Below are positions 34,963 through 45,981 of a DNA stretch of 64,000 nt, piece by piece. Origin of the DNA: Acephala macrosclerotiorum (Eukaryota > Ascomycota > Leotiomycetes > Helotiales > Mollisiaceae); contig MU119256.1 in the NCBI GenBank assembly GCA_014904845.1, forward strand, positions 214,416 through 278,415, read 5' to 3'. Below the pieces are notes generated by a model. It ran no database searches. It was not told the origin of the DNA and saw nothing but the letters and a program-made list of their open reading frames with translations. Numbering within the stretch: position 1 is the first letter of the stretch; each line of letters starts with the position of its first letter. The translations under genes and the position numbers were made by a program.

Positions 34963-37900
34963 TCATTTCCTCGGCAGCTCCTTGAACACCCGCCTAAATA
35001 TCTCCCGACTTTTGTACAAGTTACTAATCCTCAATCTCTCATTGTCCAAGTGCGCCGAGTCACTTGCCTGACCACAAGGTAAGTGAGCTGCAGGAGCATT
35101 GAACTCCTTCTCCAAAAATCTGATACTTGGAATCGAGCCTCCTTCTCTAATGTACAATGGCTTTCGTCCCTTCTTCTGCGCTCCGTTTTTGGAACCATTC
35201 TCTGTTGGCGAGGTGGCCTCGAGGTCAAGAGGTGTGACAGCGATCGAGGTATGGTCAGCACCATTGGTGAGTGTCGTTGTGGTCGCTGGTGAAGGCTTCA
35301 AGCTTGGACTCATCAACAGTAGAGAGGAAAGCTTAGCTTGCTGCCTCAGTCTCGGTCCAGAGACACTGGAGCGGCGGATCTCTCCAATTGGTCCCCAAAC
35401 ATCCATGATGGCTGCTTCCAGAGTTTGGAAGATCTCATTGTCTGGATCTCCAAGCCAGGCATCAGCTTGATTGTCGATCGTGACTGTCAGATGATTGTGC
35501 GTATCAAGTTGAGCAAATGCGTCTTTGAGGAAAGCAGTAAGTGATTTGATCACATCATCGACTTCCTGATTGGGCACCAAACGCAATGAGATGGCGGCGC
35601 TGGCATGAGACGAAACCAATGATCCATCGGGTCCTGACACTTTGTATCGATGGACCGTCAAATTAGGTTCTCGCCAACGAGCCATCAAAGATGCTTTGAG
35701 AGTCTCCGGTGGTCCATTTTCGGGATTGCGAGAGATTAAGGTCTCGACGATATCGTCGTAGCGTGCCTCTTCAACTGCGGTGAGAGGAAGAATATCGTCA
35801 TAGAACCCAGGGATCTGAATTCTGTTGTGGTGGCCTTTGAGCTTCGCCAGAATCGAGGTAAGGTCGAAGAGAGGTTCATCCATCATGAAACTTCCGTCAA
35901 CACCACTGTGGACGTCGGGGTGATTGCTGTCAACTTTGACGGTGGCGTGAAGAACACCTCGTAAACCATAAGTCAAACATGGTACATCGTCGTCAAGCCA
36001 GTAGCTATTTGCGAGAATGATATAGTCGACATCACCGATGACGTCCTTGTGTCTGCGGATAGCATCCTTGAAGCCTCGGGAGCCAGATTCTTCCTCGCCT
36101 TCAATCAAGAAGATAATGTCCGAATCCAGCTCTTTCTCGTGCGCTAAATCAACGACACCGTATAGAGCGGCCATGATGGGGCCTTTGTTGTCAGACACGC
36201 CTCTGCCGTAGAGATATCCGTTGACTCCTTTCATCTCGAATGGGTCGATGATCCACTTGTTCTGCTTGTCATCGGCTGGAACAACATCATCTGCACAATA
36301 GTCAGTCAGTAGATCTTATCATTTCGTCCGATATACTCACAATGGCCATAGAACAAGATCTTCTTCCGCTCTGAGGATTTAGCTGGATTGCCCTTGAATC
36401 TGGCATAAACAACCGGATTGAAGTGGTTGTCGGTATTCAACATCTCTGTCTGTGCACCATGTTTCTTGAAGAGCGATCGGAGGAAAGTAGCACCGCGGCG
36501 GCAGTCCTCGGCATGATCTGGTCTCGATGAAATGGTCTTGAAGGAGACAAACTCTCGCAAAGACTTAATCAAATGGTCTTCTTGTGCATCTGGTTTGGTA
36601 TACGTCCCTGAATGGCAGCCTGTAATGTTCCAAACGCATATCGAGTTGTCATTCCCACCAGTGATGTATAGCTGTTGCTGATCGAATGTCGTCAACGCTG
36701 ATGCTAGGATTCTTCCCTCATGGGCCTTCCATCGATTGACGCAGTTGTACTTTCCGCTGAAGGAGGATGTCGGCTGGTATTTGCCGTATTGGACCGTGCT
36801 GTATTTCTGAGACAAGTCAGATTGAGCTACAGAAACAAAACTTGGAGTTATTACCCTTGCAAACCCAGTAGAGCTGGCAGTCCAGAGATAGCCCCATCCC
36901 ATCTGCAGAGTCATAACGTCTCCTCTGTGTGCCTTGATCACCCGCAGTTTCTGTTTGGTGTCCAGATCCCATAGCTCGATGACTCCCTCAAGTTTGCTGC
37001 TGTACAAGAACGACCCATCCACAGCCATTGACAACACTGATTCGGCATCATCATCCCCGAGACTAGCAACTTCCTGTATGCCTTGGGTCTGATCCCCGGA
37101 GAGCTTCCAGATCTTGATTGTGCCATCCCCGCCACCGGAAACCAGCACATCTTCCTCTGGATCGATCAGCCGTGTGACATTTCGTACCATGAGCATGCAG
37201 TAGACGTATCCAAAATGAGCATAATGCATCATATGTGCCTTGTCAATCTCCAGCACTTCCCCGCCATGTGCAGAACGTGGATGTTGAGGCCGTGGTGTAG
37301 ATGTGCCGCCCTTGGCTACAGAGTCGAAGAATCGATGGTTCCGTCGGTCTGGATGGTTCGCAGGGTTCGGTGGAGGTCTTGTGCTTGAATCCTTGAGGCT
37401 GACCCATTGTATACTCGTGTTCTGAGCCCCTAGGTATACGGTCTCGAATTGAGCTGAGTACGCAACGCTGAAGACATCGCCGACATCGTAGGTGCTGTAG
37501 ATATGGTACAACCGTTTCAGTGAGACTGGGCACCAAGCATTGACGATTGCATCCCCAGCACTGGAGAATAGAAGCTTGCCGTCCGCAGAAAGGAAGAGGC
37601 AGAGGACAGCTCGCGTGTGCGCCTGTATCCGTAGCACCAGCTCGAAAGAAGCTAACGACCACACCAGAATCTCCCCATCCTGTGTACCAGCATAGACATA
37701 TCGATCGCTCACAGCGAGAGTGAGTATAGAGCTGTCGTTCTGCAGGTGGTGTGCCAACTCCGGTCTCTCCTTCAGATGGGCGGATGACTCCGCAGAGGTT
37801 CGGCCGGTGCCTTCGTAAGTTTCATCATCGCTAGCTTCGGCTGCAGAAGAATCAGTAGGTGTACTGGAAGAGCTCCTCTCCAGCGCTTGTCTACGAGGTC

Positions 37901-38340
37901 CAAAAATTGAAGCCATTCCTGCAAGGCGAGTTTGCGACTGAGATGGTAGCGATTGAGTGGTTCTGCTAGCGTCACAGGGTCTTCAGCGACCCCTAAAGAT
38001 GCCCGCTGGAACAGCCGGTTTCTCTCCATGCATCAATCTGCGCCGCAACAATGACCTCGTGCCAACGACGTGGGGGCCACCAAGGAACACAGATCTTGGG
38101 ATATCAAATTAATTTTTGAGTGTGGCTTCACTTACTTGTGGTTGGGGGGCTGTCCTCCTCGTCGCTGGCTGACCAAATCCCGGCCATGTTGTCGTCTTCG
38201 CTGCTGCTGCTAAGCGTCTTCCAGAGAGATGCTCTAGACTCGCACATCGTAGTGGTGATTCGACTTGCACAACAGTTCCACAGTTCCAAGTGGAAGTCTT
38301 CTGGGTCACCAGTTGGAGATGAGTCAGAGCGAAAGCGCTC
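34963..38340 (-). CDS. DUG2: Dug2-type WD40-M20 peptidase (glutathione degradation)
   Basis: The sure part is 37918-36341 plus 36290-34963 (50-base intron), with a probable in-frame 48-base intron at 36854-36807 (gtaata...tctcag). The first part carries WD40-like repeats: ILTLAVSDRYVYAGTQDGEILVW, LVSGGGDGTIKIWKLSG, IELWDL, ITGGNDNSICVWNI. The second is an M20 metallopeptidase: GHYDVVPADD built across the splice (His and Asp ligands), GRGVSDNKGP, IEGEEESGS, and HLPCGQASDSAHLDNE near the end. Dug2 with Dug3 forms the glutamine-amidotransferase complex that removes glutamate from glutathione. An upstream exon (38340-38136, starting MERFRSDSSPTG) ends at a good donor (gtaagtg), and an acceptor (ccttgcag) sits two bases before ATG 37916; phases agree, giving about 1020 residues. 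That 5' exon is inference; without it the start is 37916. Confidence 0.85.
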
Positions 38341-39380
38341 CATGATTGAAGCAATTCGCTTTCGCAATTCTCTGGATGGATGATGCCATAGCAGGTGCTC
38401 ATGACACCTTCCTATTTATCCAAGGAAAAGAATAGTACGAATGGTATGAATGGTATGATGGTATAAAGGAATCCAGCAGACGCACATTGCCATCATCCCT
38501 ACATTTTCTGCAACATTGCCCAGGCCGATGCCACTCTCCCTTACATCTAAAATTTTCGGAGTGCATACTGCAACATTGTCTTGTCTAGCTCTTTCAGAGG
38601 CTGGCTGTCAGGTTTCTGCTGCTGCAGGTCACACTGCTGGATCGCGCCCAGCCGATTATCGGCGATGAGACATCTGCACAAAGTTGTACAGTTGCATAGA
38701 AAAAGGAAGGAAGCCGTGCCTATCAGATCGTTCGAGCGCTGAAGACATGGCAAGCACCGCTTCCCGTCGTGCTGAACACGGCAGCAGTTTCAGTTCCATA
38801 TAGGGCACGGTTAGGGCGACGGGGGACGGCGATATTATAAACATTTCGACTCTCGGTCCGATTTATAGCTCGGCGGCGTTAATCGCTCTTTTATGATTAG
38901 GCACGGCCATCGCGGCAAATAAAGGCTATATGTGACTTGTGCAAAATAAAGTTGTAAAAAATACTTAAGTGCGCATAAGGGATCGAAACGAATATAGCTA
39001 ATTCGATACTAGATGTTTCGAGGCGATTGTAAAATCTTCGAGATGCTAGCTATAACTGTTAAAGCCTTTTTCGGATTCTGATGTGGCGAAATGGAATTGG
39101 AATTGGAATTGCTTAGCTTTAATTTAGACCGGCACGGGTCGTATTGGGACGATGATCTTGCAGTTGACTCAAATAACGCATCAAACATGTCATGTACTTC
39201 TGTTTGTTGGTCAAGAATTGAGAGTAGTCATGCCGTTGGTTATGATTTATATGAAATCTTTCGCTGTCTAGATTGGGATTGTCCTGCATCTTAGCTTCAT
39301 TTGTTCTGCATTGCACTTCGAATCGATCCAAGCAGTGAGAAACAAGGTGTAGTCTTCCCACAGAGATCCGCAAATTCAAC
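38341..39380. other. intergenic with short repeats
   Basis: Includes gaatggtatgaatggtatgatggtat near 38438-38463 and three tandem ggaatt units near 39091-39110. 38860-39060 is AT-leaning. No supported gene, apart from possible further 5' sequence of the Dug2-type gene. Confidence 0.4.
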
Positions 39381-39390
39381 ATGTCCCCGA
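39159..39390 (+). repeat. upstream segment of an old tandem duplication, copy A
   Basis: Shares ordered blocks with 40368-40630: gcagttgactca, tgtact..(t)tgttt, tctttcg.cgtcta followed by tgggattg.c.tgcatctt, and a block ending attcaac just before the start codon of copy A. The blocks are collinear at an offset near 1.21-1.24 kb. Sequence between blocks is diverged. Confidence 0.55.
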
Positions 39391-40109
39391 ACAACACAGC
39401 AGCTGGGAACAGCAGCGGTTCAGCATCTAGTAACAATCGGGGCAAAGATGTAGACGTCCCAACCCAATCTGACGGGAGCAGCTCTCGGAGTGCGAACTCT
39501 TCTCCGTCAAAATCTGCCTCGAGTATTTCTTTGTTCGACAGCAGTCAAACTACACAATGCTCTTCAGCCTCTGCCCATGGTAATGCATCTGAAGTCAACG
39601 ACCAAGAATTCTATTGGGCAATTTTTGGCCCGGACGCTCTTCGTCCACCGCCAAGCCGTATTGGCTCCCCGTCGAGTTCCAGAGGCTCAGTGTTACCAAC
39701 TACATCGTCGCGGTCTTCAAAAGACTCACCTCCATCTCCCGGAGAGGGCCCATCAACAATACAAAAATCCGCCGACACCACTTCTGGTAATCCGCGTGAG
39801 TCCTCTAGCGACAGAAATGAAAGATATCGAAATGTTCCAATAGTCGCTGAGCTCCAAACCCTCTTCGACACCTACGGCAGGGAAGTATACTTCCGAAATT
39901 GCGATGAACTTCTTGTTTTCACAAAACCTCATACTTTTACCTCAAAAAGCATAAAGGGCAAGGAAATAAGACAGCCGATTGAAGACTTTGAGGATGTTCT
40001 TCTGAGATACAGTTGGGAGGGTTTCTGGCATTATTATGGCAGAGTTGAGGATGTGAATCTTAGGTTCGACGTTTGCATAGACTTTCAGACTTGTTATGTA
40101 GCTTTGTAA
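39381..40109 (+). CDS. Ser-rich protein of unknown function
   Basis: 242 residues, one exon, ATG in a fair context (ttcaacATGtcc). Residues 1-150 are Ser/Asn/Pro-rich and low complexity (SSSRSANSSPSKSASS). The C-terminal third is more ordered: VPIVAELQTLFDTYGREVYF, RNCDELLVFTKPHTF, LLRYSWEGFWHYYGRVEDVN. No known domain, signal peptide or membrane segment. It is the first and only uninterrupted member of a row of similar-looking frames up to 44.9 kb. The N-terminal style (Ser-rich) recurs in the next frame, whose upstream region is a diverged copy of this one's. Probably a lineage-specific protein. Confidence 0.5.
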   Translation: MSPNNTAAGNSSGSASSNNRGKDVDVPTQSDGSSSRSANSSPSKSASSISLFDSSQTTQCSSASAHGNASEVNDQEFYWAIFGPDALRPPPSRIGSPSSSRGSVLPTTSSRSSKDSPPSPGEGPSTIQKSADTTSGNPRESSSDRNERYRNVPIVAELQTLFDTYGREVYFRNCDELLVFTKPHTFTSKSIKGKEIRQPIEDFEDVLLRYSWEGFWHYYGRVEDVNLRFDVCIDFQTCYVAL

Positions 40110-40367
40110 TCTAAAGACAGCTTTGATCTGAGAGAAATCGTCATATTGTTTCACTACATTGTAAATCTTGCTCCCGCCTTGTTTCTGAAAGTAGGTCTCG
40201 AGTAGACTGGAGAAAGGAAGGAGAGAAATCAGTTGGAAAAGCTGTATGAAACCTCTGTATTGAGGATAACACTCTACATAAATGCATACAGAGGCGGGGT
40301 ATGTGGTGTAAAACCCGCTGCCAATTTTACCCCGCATCTGTATTTACTCGGGTGTCAATAGCACTCG

Positions 40368-40630
40368 CAGTTGACTCAGATAGTGATTGAACATTTTCTG
40401 TACTATACTTTTGTTTAGTGGCAATGAATCTTCACCGCGATCAATATCCACGAATCTACACTGCTATTTACATTTAAAGACTGTCTTTCGACGTCTAACT
40501 GGGGATTGCCATGCATCTTCACTAGGACTCGCACTAGTTCATCTTCAATCTTGCTCCGTTATCTGCTCAATTGGATCGTTTAATTGGTGCAGATATGTGT
40601 AAATCAGCATATCTCCGAGATTCAACAATC
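40368..40630 (+). repeat. upstream segment of an old tandem duplication, copy B
   Basis: Diverged copy of 39159-39390 (see that entry). At the position of copy A's start codon this copy reads attcaacAATcgg, so the ATG is lost. Confidence 0.55.
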
Positions 40631-41598
40631 GGACTGGAAATAGGGGTGATCTTGTCTCCTTTGATGCTGAGAATAGATGCGCTAGACTACTTACCCGACG
40701 GGGCGGAGTTACTAACAACTCGTTAAGGGGACCGGATGCCGTGCTTCCCCCATCGTCTCGCCGTCCTAGTCCTGATCTTTCAACTACAAGTTCAAGAAAT
40801 TCTAGTGAAAACGGGAGAAGGTCTCGCTCTCCTAGTCCAAATCCGACAATCGCAAGCTCAAAAAATTCGAATGAAAACGATATAGACTCTCGCTCTTCTC
40901 GTCAAGACTTTTCAACTGCAGGCCCAAGAGAATCAACTGATGACGGGTGAGGACGATCCACGCAAAGATCTAGAGAAGGCGGTGCAGCTCCTGTTCCAAC
41001 TGCAACTCCGAGTCGAAGCCCTTCTCCCTCGGTCGATGATCTTTCGGTAAGATCTTCCGAGTCGGTCCTCGAAGACCCAATCGTTCCGATCATAGCTGGG
41101 ACCTCGACGTCAAGCCTGGCACCGCCTCTTCAGCGACCGAGTCGGCCCGGGAGTGAAGCATCTTACTATGAGATCGATGACTGGTTAGACCTGTATACAG
41201 CTCACAACCAAGGTGGACAGCAAAGAACCCCTCTTGCTGTCTTACGTCAGATACGCAATCAGCTCAGCCAAGAAGATTTTATTAAACTAGCGCAGATAGT
41301 TGCCAATGACAATATAATACCAAATCCTCTCCTTTTCTTGAATCAGATCCGTCGCCGGTTCGGCGAAAATGACTTCAGCATATTTACCCAGCTGGTTACT
41401 GTTAGATCGGATGTACTTTTTATCGCAGCATTGAATCAGGTGTACAATCAGGTCAGCGAAGAAGATTATAACACACTTGCGGACTTCGTCACTCGTCGTA
41501 GAGGATGTGCGGATCTTCTCATTTCGTTGATTGAAGTTTACAACGAAGTCGAGAACTCTAGATTTGTAGAGCTTGCCGGACGTGCCGCCGATGACTAA
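40603..41598 (+). pseudogene. Ser-rich unknown protein, start lost and one internal stop
   Basis: One frame is open from 40603 to 41598 except for a single TGA at 40948-40950. Before the stop it is Ser/Arg/Pro-rich (SSRRPSPDLSTTSSRNSSEN); after it comes a further Ser/Pro stretch and then an ordered, helical C-terminus: YYEIDDWLDLYTAHNQGG, LAVLRQIRNQLSQEDFIKL, FIAALNQVYNQVSEEDY. No ATG starts the frame, and the homologous position of the upstream copy's ATG is AAT. The C-terminal part does not resemble that of the neighbour, so after the duplication one copy acquired a different 3' part or diverged beyond recognition. No known domain. Likely a decayed gene; a spliced form skipping the TGA cannot be excluded. 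Confidence 0.5.
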
Positions 41599-42187
41599 TC
41601 ATATGCTGGAGAAGTCCGGAATTCCCCGGGTTTTCAAGTAGCATTTACATTTGTTCGGCAGAGGAGTGTGGCTACGCCCGCTGGGTATTTGGTCCGGACA
41701 GAATAATCTTGTTTGGCATGCTGTAAAGGAGATTGCTACTATATCATTGCCTGATTTCCCGAGTCTGTTTTGGTGTTTGCGTGAGTTTGTAGGATTTTTT
41801 TTTTTAGCCCTTGAATCTCAAACTGCTGCTTTCGAACCCGTAGCAATCGCGGCGTTTCACAGTGCTGCAAACAACTCTCGTGATCCTGAGTTCGTATTGA
41901 CTCAGATGGTGCATCGTTAATTTCGTGTTCTCTAATTCTGCTTGTTGACTATGACTGTTGGCTATGACTGACTGGGAGCTGCAACGCTGTTGTTGACATT
42001 TATGAAGCTTTTCGAATGGCCAAGTGGTGTTTCTCTCCATCCCCAGACCTTATCACTCAAGTTTCATAACCTACCGTACAGAGCACGACCTATTAGACTC
42101 CCAGATTAGCAAACGAAACAAGCCTCGAGCATTCTTCCACAGCCTGCGAGCAAAGTTGCCAATACTCAGTCATTTGAAATCTCGCAA
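41599..42187. other. spacer, no gene recognised
   Basis: Short frame at 41651-41920 (plus) has no features. Direct repeat tgactatgactgttggctatgactgactg near 41946-41975. Nothing else. Confidence 0.35.
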
Positions 42188-42836
42188 GATGAGCAAACAA
42201 ATTCAAGCAAATGATCATACCAGTACTTTACGGAGCAAAAACTGAAAGGAAGGCTCCAACGCGAACGAGCTATAGAACCAGAAAGAAAAAGTCGCCCCAA
42301 TTCTGTGGACCTCAAAAACACGAAGCCAGGCGACCTCAAACCACGGGAAGCAAGCTGATCGGCGGATAGGACTCTCTGACAAGCGCAAATTTCTTCCTAC
42401 CGCTGGCTCAGAAGCAAAGCTTGAAGATCACTCGAAAGATGAATATGTTGATGTGGCCAGCAGTAGAGATGCCCCACCTACAGCTCCACAACTTGAGGAA
42501 CATCACCCGCCAAAGTCATCCCAGTCCATCCAGTCTGTGCCCAGAAAGGGGACTTCTACAACTAACTCAGAGAGTCAGGGAACTGGGATAGCAGAGGCAA
42601 TAGCAGCCGCAGAAGCGGAGAGGGACGCCGAAATAGATGCCGTGTTCCTCCGCCTAATCCACGCCCATGGAGAACGTCACTTCAGAGTTGGTATCGAGAG
42701 ATTCCTCCTCCAAGCAAAGGATGCCAACGATCTGACCTGGCGAGGTGAAGAATACAGACCGGTACTACTTTCGAGAGCGGCAACGAACGAGCGGAGTTGC
42801 CTTTTGTGTCTGGTTCGCTACGAAGTGAAGGAGTGA
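42188..42836 (+). pseudogene. unknown coding-like region with frame shifts
   Basis: The last frame (about 42282-42836) reads RRIGLSDKRKFLP, then an acidic and Pro-rich stretch, then a helical, ordered part: AIAAAEAERDAEIDAVFLRL, HGERHFRVGIERFLLQAKD, ending NERSCLLCLVRYEVKE. Upstream, coding-like text continues in another frame (LKGRLQRERAIEPERKSRPN to PGDLKPREAS, about 42230-42355) after an ATG at 42188. So at least one shift near 42350 separates the pieces. The block RLIHAHGERHFR faintly recalls LFDTYGREVYFR of the frame at 39381. No domain recognised. Confidence 0.4.
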
Positions 42837-43441
42837 TCTCACCTTCTGGATAGTTCAGGATGACAGTGGGAATGACAATTATGGGAATGAGAATGATGGG
42901 AACGGCGATGACGAGAATGTAAGTGATGGGGGTCAAGATCCTGATCCAGCTCAAGGGCCCCAACAAACCACGTCGATCTCTTTCACGTTCAACCATTGTG
43001 TTGTTCAAGGAGTCTACCGACCTCGTATTTCTGACTCGCCAAATGTTGCCGGGGATGTTTGACGTGAACGCAACCATGGTATGTGTGCTGGGTTGATGTG
43101 AATGTGGATACCGAATTCTTAGGTGAGATATGTTTAATGTATCATTTGGCGTTTGCATGATTTTCTAGATTGCGTTGATTATGTTTCCTTGCTTGCTTGC
43201 TTGCCTTGTATTGACAGTTATCGTCAATAGGAAGTGTATGCATGATTTATCGAAATTCAACAGTAATGTTTGTGTTGGACTGTTGCTTATCATTCAGTTT
43301 GAATGCTTACTGTAGTGAAATCAAGAGAAATCATGATGCCGAGCAATACTTAAGATCTCATGTCGACGCCCAACTTGGAATCTTCTTTCGTCATCAATCC
43401 ACTCTCCGCTTCTCAAGACAACACCCTGCGAAGCCGCAGAG
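42837..43441. other. spacer with a CTTG microsatellite
   Basis: Four to five cttg units near 43185-43208 (ccttgcttgcttgcttgcc), and a run of gggaatga-type repeats near 42866-42905 (gggaatgacaattatggg, aatgagaatgatggg). No supported gene. Confidence 0.5.
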
Positions 43442-44854
43442 ATGGGTTCAAAAGTCAATGCACCTCTATCCCTAGAACACAAGCATATCACCTCGACTGC
43501 TACGAATGCTTCCCCCCAACAACACCGAGCCAATGGAGAGCAATCTTCTCCACCATCACGGTCTTCATCCAGTCAAAATCCGCGTGCTGGAAGTCGCTAC
43601 GCTGGCACGAAACCCGTAGTAAAGGACACTGCAAACAGCCTTCTTATTGAACTCATCGAGAGCGGCTCCCCTTGTGTTCTTGATTTCTGCGCGACGCGAG
43701 GAATCCGTCTCTATGAAGGCCGACTGCTCAAGCGCCGCGTTCCTCCCCAAACGAAAACTCCAGCGCCTAAGGAGGGAGAAAACGTCAAGCCGAGATGGCC
43801 TGCATCAGCAAGTCTTCGAGGATCCCAGCCAGAAGTCATATCGCCTAATAATGTGCTCAGCGCTGTCAAATTCGTTCTCTTCACAGAAATCCCTAGCCGT
43901 CGGCGTCGAGACTGGGTCTAAGAGCTCAGAGATTTGTTAAACGATTTCGAGGAGTATGATGATGATGCTCTTCTAGCGATAGAAGAAAATCCGGCTCGTC
44001 ATTCGAAGCTTCCGTCGAGGTTCAAGACCTCAGTTTCATCCGGCAACCGTCTTGCTAAAACATCTTTCCCTGCTTGTCGCCGAGCACCTCTTTCTTCGGC
44101 ACAAAACCAAGCCGCCTTATCAGGCACCAGTAGCTTTAACACATCGAACATCGATCTCGATTCAGCTCAACGCCGATTCGTTACTGGAGAAATACTCAAC
44201 GCCATCCACTCGATGCTCTGCCCTAATCGCAACTACCTACAAACCATCCGCTCCCTTCTCTTTATCCTCGAGAAAGCTACCAACGTTTCTAGAGATGAGC
44301 CCTGCCAATCAGGCCTCCAGCATCTCAATGATTTCCTCGATATTTGGCTTGGGGAGCGGGGTATGGGCGATTTCTCGGATGAGATGGTCAACTCTGAGAT
44401 CTCGGAGTTCATAGAGGAGAGGTTGCGTGGTGAGCGGGCGGACGAGGATGGCGACGGCGAGTTACCGCCTCTCATTCCGGACATTGAATCATCGGCCAAA
44501 CGTTCTGCTCCCGCAAAGGCCAGATCAAGAGCCATCAAGAGATTCCCAGCTGACATCTCTCGTCTCTCTTCCCTCCGTCGACCAGCACAACCACCAAGGG
44601 ATTCCACCATTATTCCACCAAACACGCTTCCACCGACCCCTCCATCCTCACCTTCCAAACATCATCGTAGATTCAAACTCGAGGATCTAGATCTTGAGGT
44701 CGACGGAACTGAGGCTGAGAGACTAGCTGGTGCGGAGGCAAGACTTGTTCTACTCGAACATCAGATCAGGGATGTCTTGCCTGTGTTGGGATTGCTTCCT
44801 GGTTTGAGTGGTATGTTGGATAAGCGGTTGGAAGTTTTGCAAGAGAGTGAGTAG
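43442..44854 (+). pseudogene. unknown protein, single in-frame stop
   Basis: A single frame runs 43442-44854 (470 codons) interrupted only by TAA at 43919-43921, in the context RRRRDWV-stop-ELRDLLNDFEEY. First part: Ser-rich start, then VVKDTANSLLIELIESGSPC and FCATRGIRLYEGRLLKRR. Second part: acidic and helical (EILNAIHSMLCPNRNYLQTI, LQHLNDFLDIWLGERGMGD, EISEFIEERLRGE), a Pro-rich linker (PPNTLPPTPPSSPSK), and a C-terminal predicted coiled coil (AERLAGAEARLVLLEHQIRD). No known domain. A CAA codon turned to TAA would be a C-to-T change at CpA, the RIP context. No small intron covers the stop. Either a pseudogene or two adjacent genes. Confidence 0.5.
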
Positions 44855-45235
44855 GTGCTGCAGTATCATTAAGGAATTTCGAGGGAGCGAGAGTTTGCGA
44901 AGAGGAGGGGTAATGGAAATGGAGCTTGAGAGGGATTTTGGTGCTTTCTGAGGAGTATTGACGTTGGCATGTCCGGGTTGAGGCTTTTGCTGTTTTTGCA
45001 TGTTTTTAAATCAAATTTCGGTTCTTCAGATTCGTAGTCCCGAAATGATGGCCCTGCAGCTGAAAAGCCTTTTAAGTCGAATTACGTGCAACTCCCATCT
45101 TACCAGTCTCTATTTAATTAGGGAGGATCGACTCTGAGCTTCTGCTAAGTTTTGGGTTGTTAGCTATAACTATATATCACATAGAATTGTTAAGGCGTGA
45201 CTCGGTGAGAATACCGAGGCCTACTGCGGTTTTTA

Positions 45236-45487
45236 CTACTAATAAAATACTTATTCTTTAAACTTAATTTTTATTTTTTTAAAATTTATATTTAGTTTTA
45301 TTTTCAAGTTTTTACTTTTAATATTTTTTATTTAAATTTTTTTTTTTTTGAAATTTATAAAAAAATTATTTATATTTTGTATTTTTATAAAAATTTATAT
45401 TTTAAATTGTAAATAATTAAAAAAAATTATTTCGATTTTTAAATAATTTTTTAATATGAAATTTAATAATAATATTTATATTTTATC
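45236..45487. repeat. short AT-rich RIP-like island
   Basis: About 250 bases of nearly pure A/T with the remaining C in tcg contexts, between normal DNA. A GC-rich stretch (gggtcccgcggtcccgcgcaccc near 45500-45523) abuts it. Probably a solo relic of a repeat. The rest of 44855-45981 is spacer with no recognised gene. Confidence 0.65.
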
Positions 45488-45981
45488 GATAGTATATACC
45501 TGGGTCCCGCGGTCCCGCGCACCCACTTATAATAAACTTCGAAACCGGCATCCCTTTAAACACTCTCTCGTAAAAAGTCGGCCTTATTTTCCGAGTTAAT
45601 CCTTGCATATAGCTTTGCCGTTTCAAGTAAAGCGTAGTGCATGGGTAATGTATACTCTTTACAGGCTATAATAAATGTTAATAGGAATAGGCCAGTATTT
45701 AACTAGACACAGCAAAACACCGTAAATCGTAAAGAGATGATTGGTCTCACTACCCCTTGGCAACACGGCCACAATCACTGTTGGTAGTATTGCGCCAAGG
45801 CAGCCACCGAAGGGACACGTCAGAGACTCAGCCCCTCTCGTCTCTTGAGGTTGTAAGGTTTCTCCGGCCGATTTCTTTTTTTTTTGTTTCTCCATACTGC
45901 GTATTCGAACAGGCTTATAAAGATCTTAGATTTTTCGTAATATCTTTCTCCTATTCCTGCCGCCTAACTCTAATCATCAAA

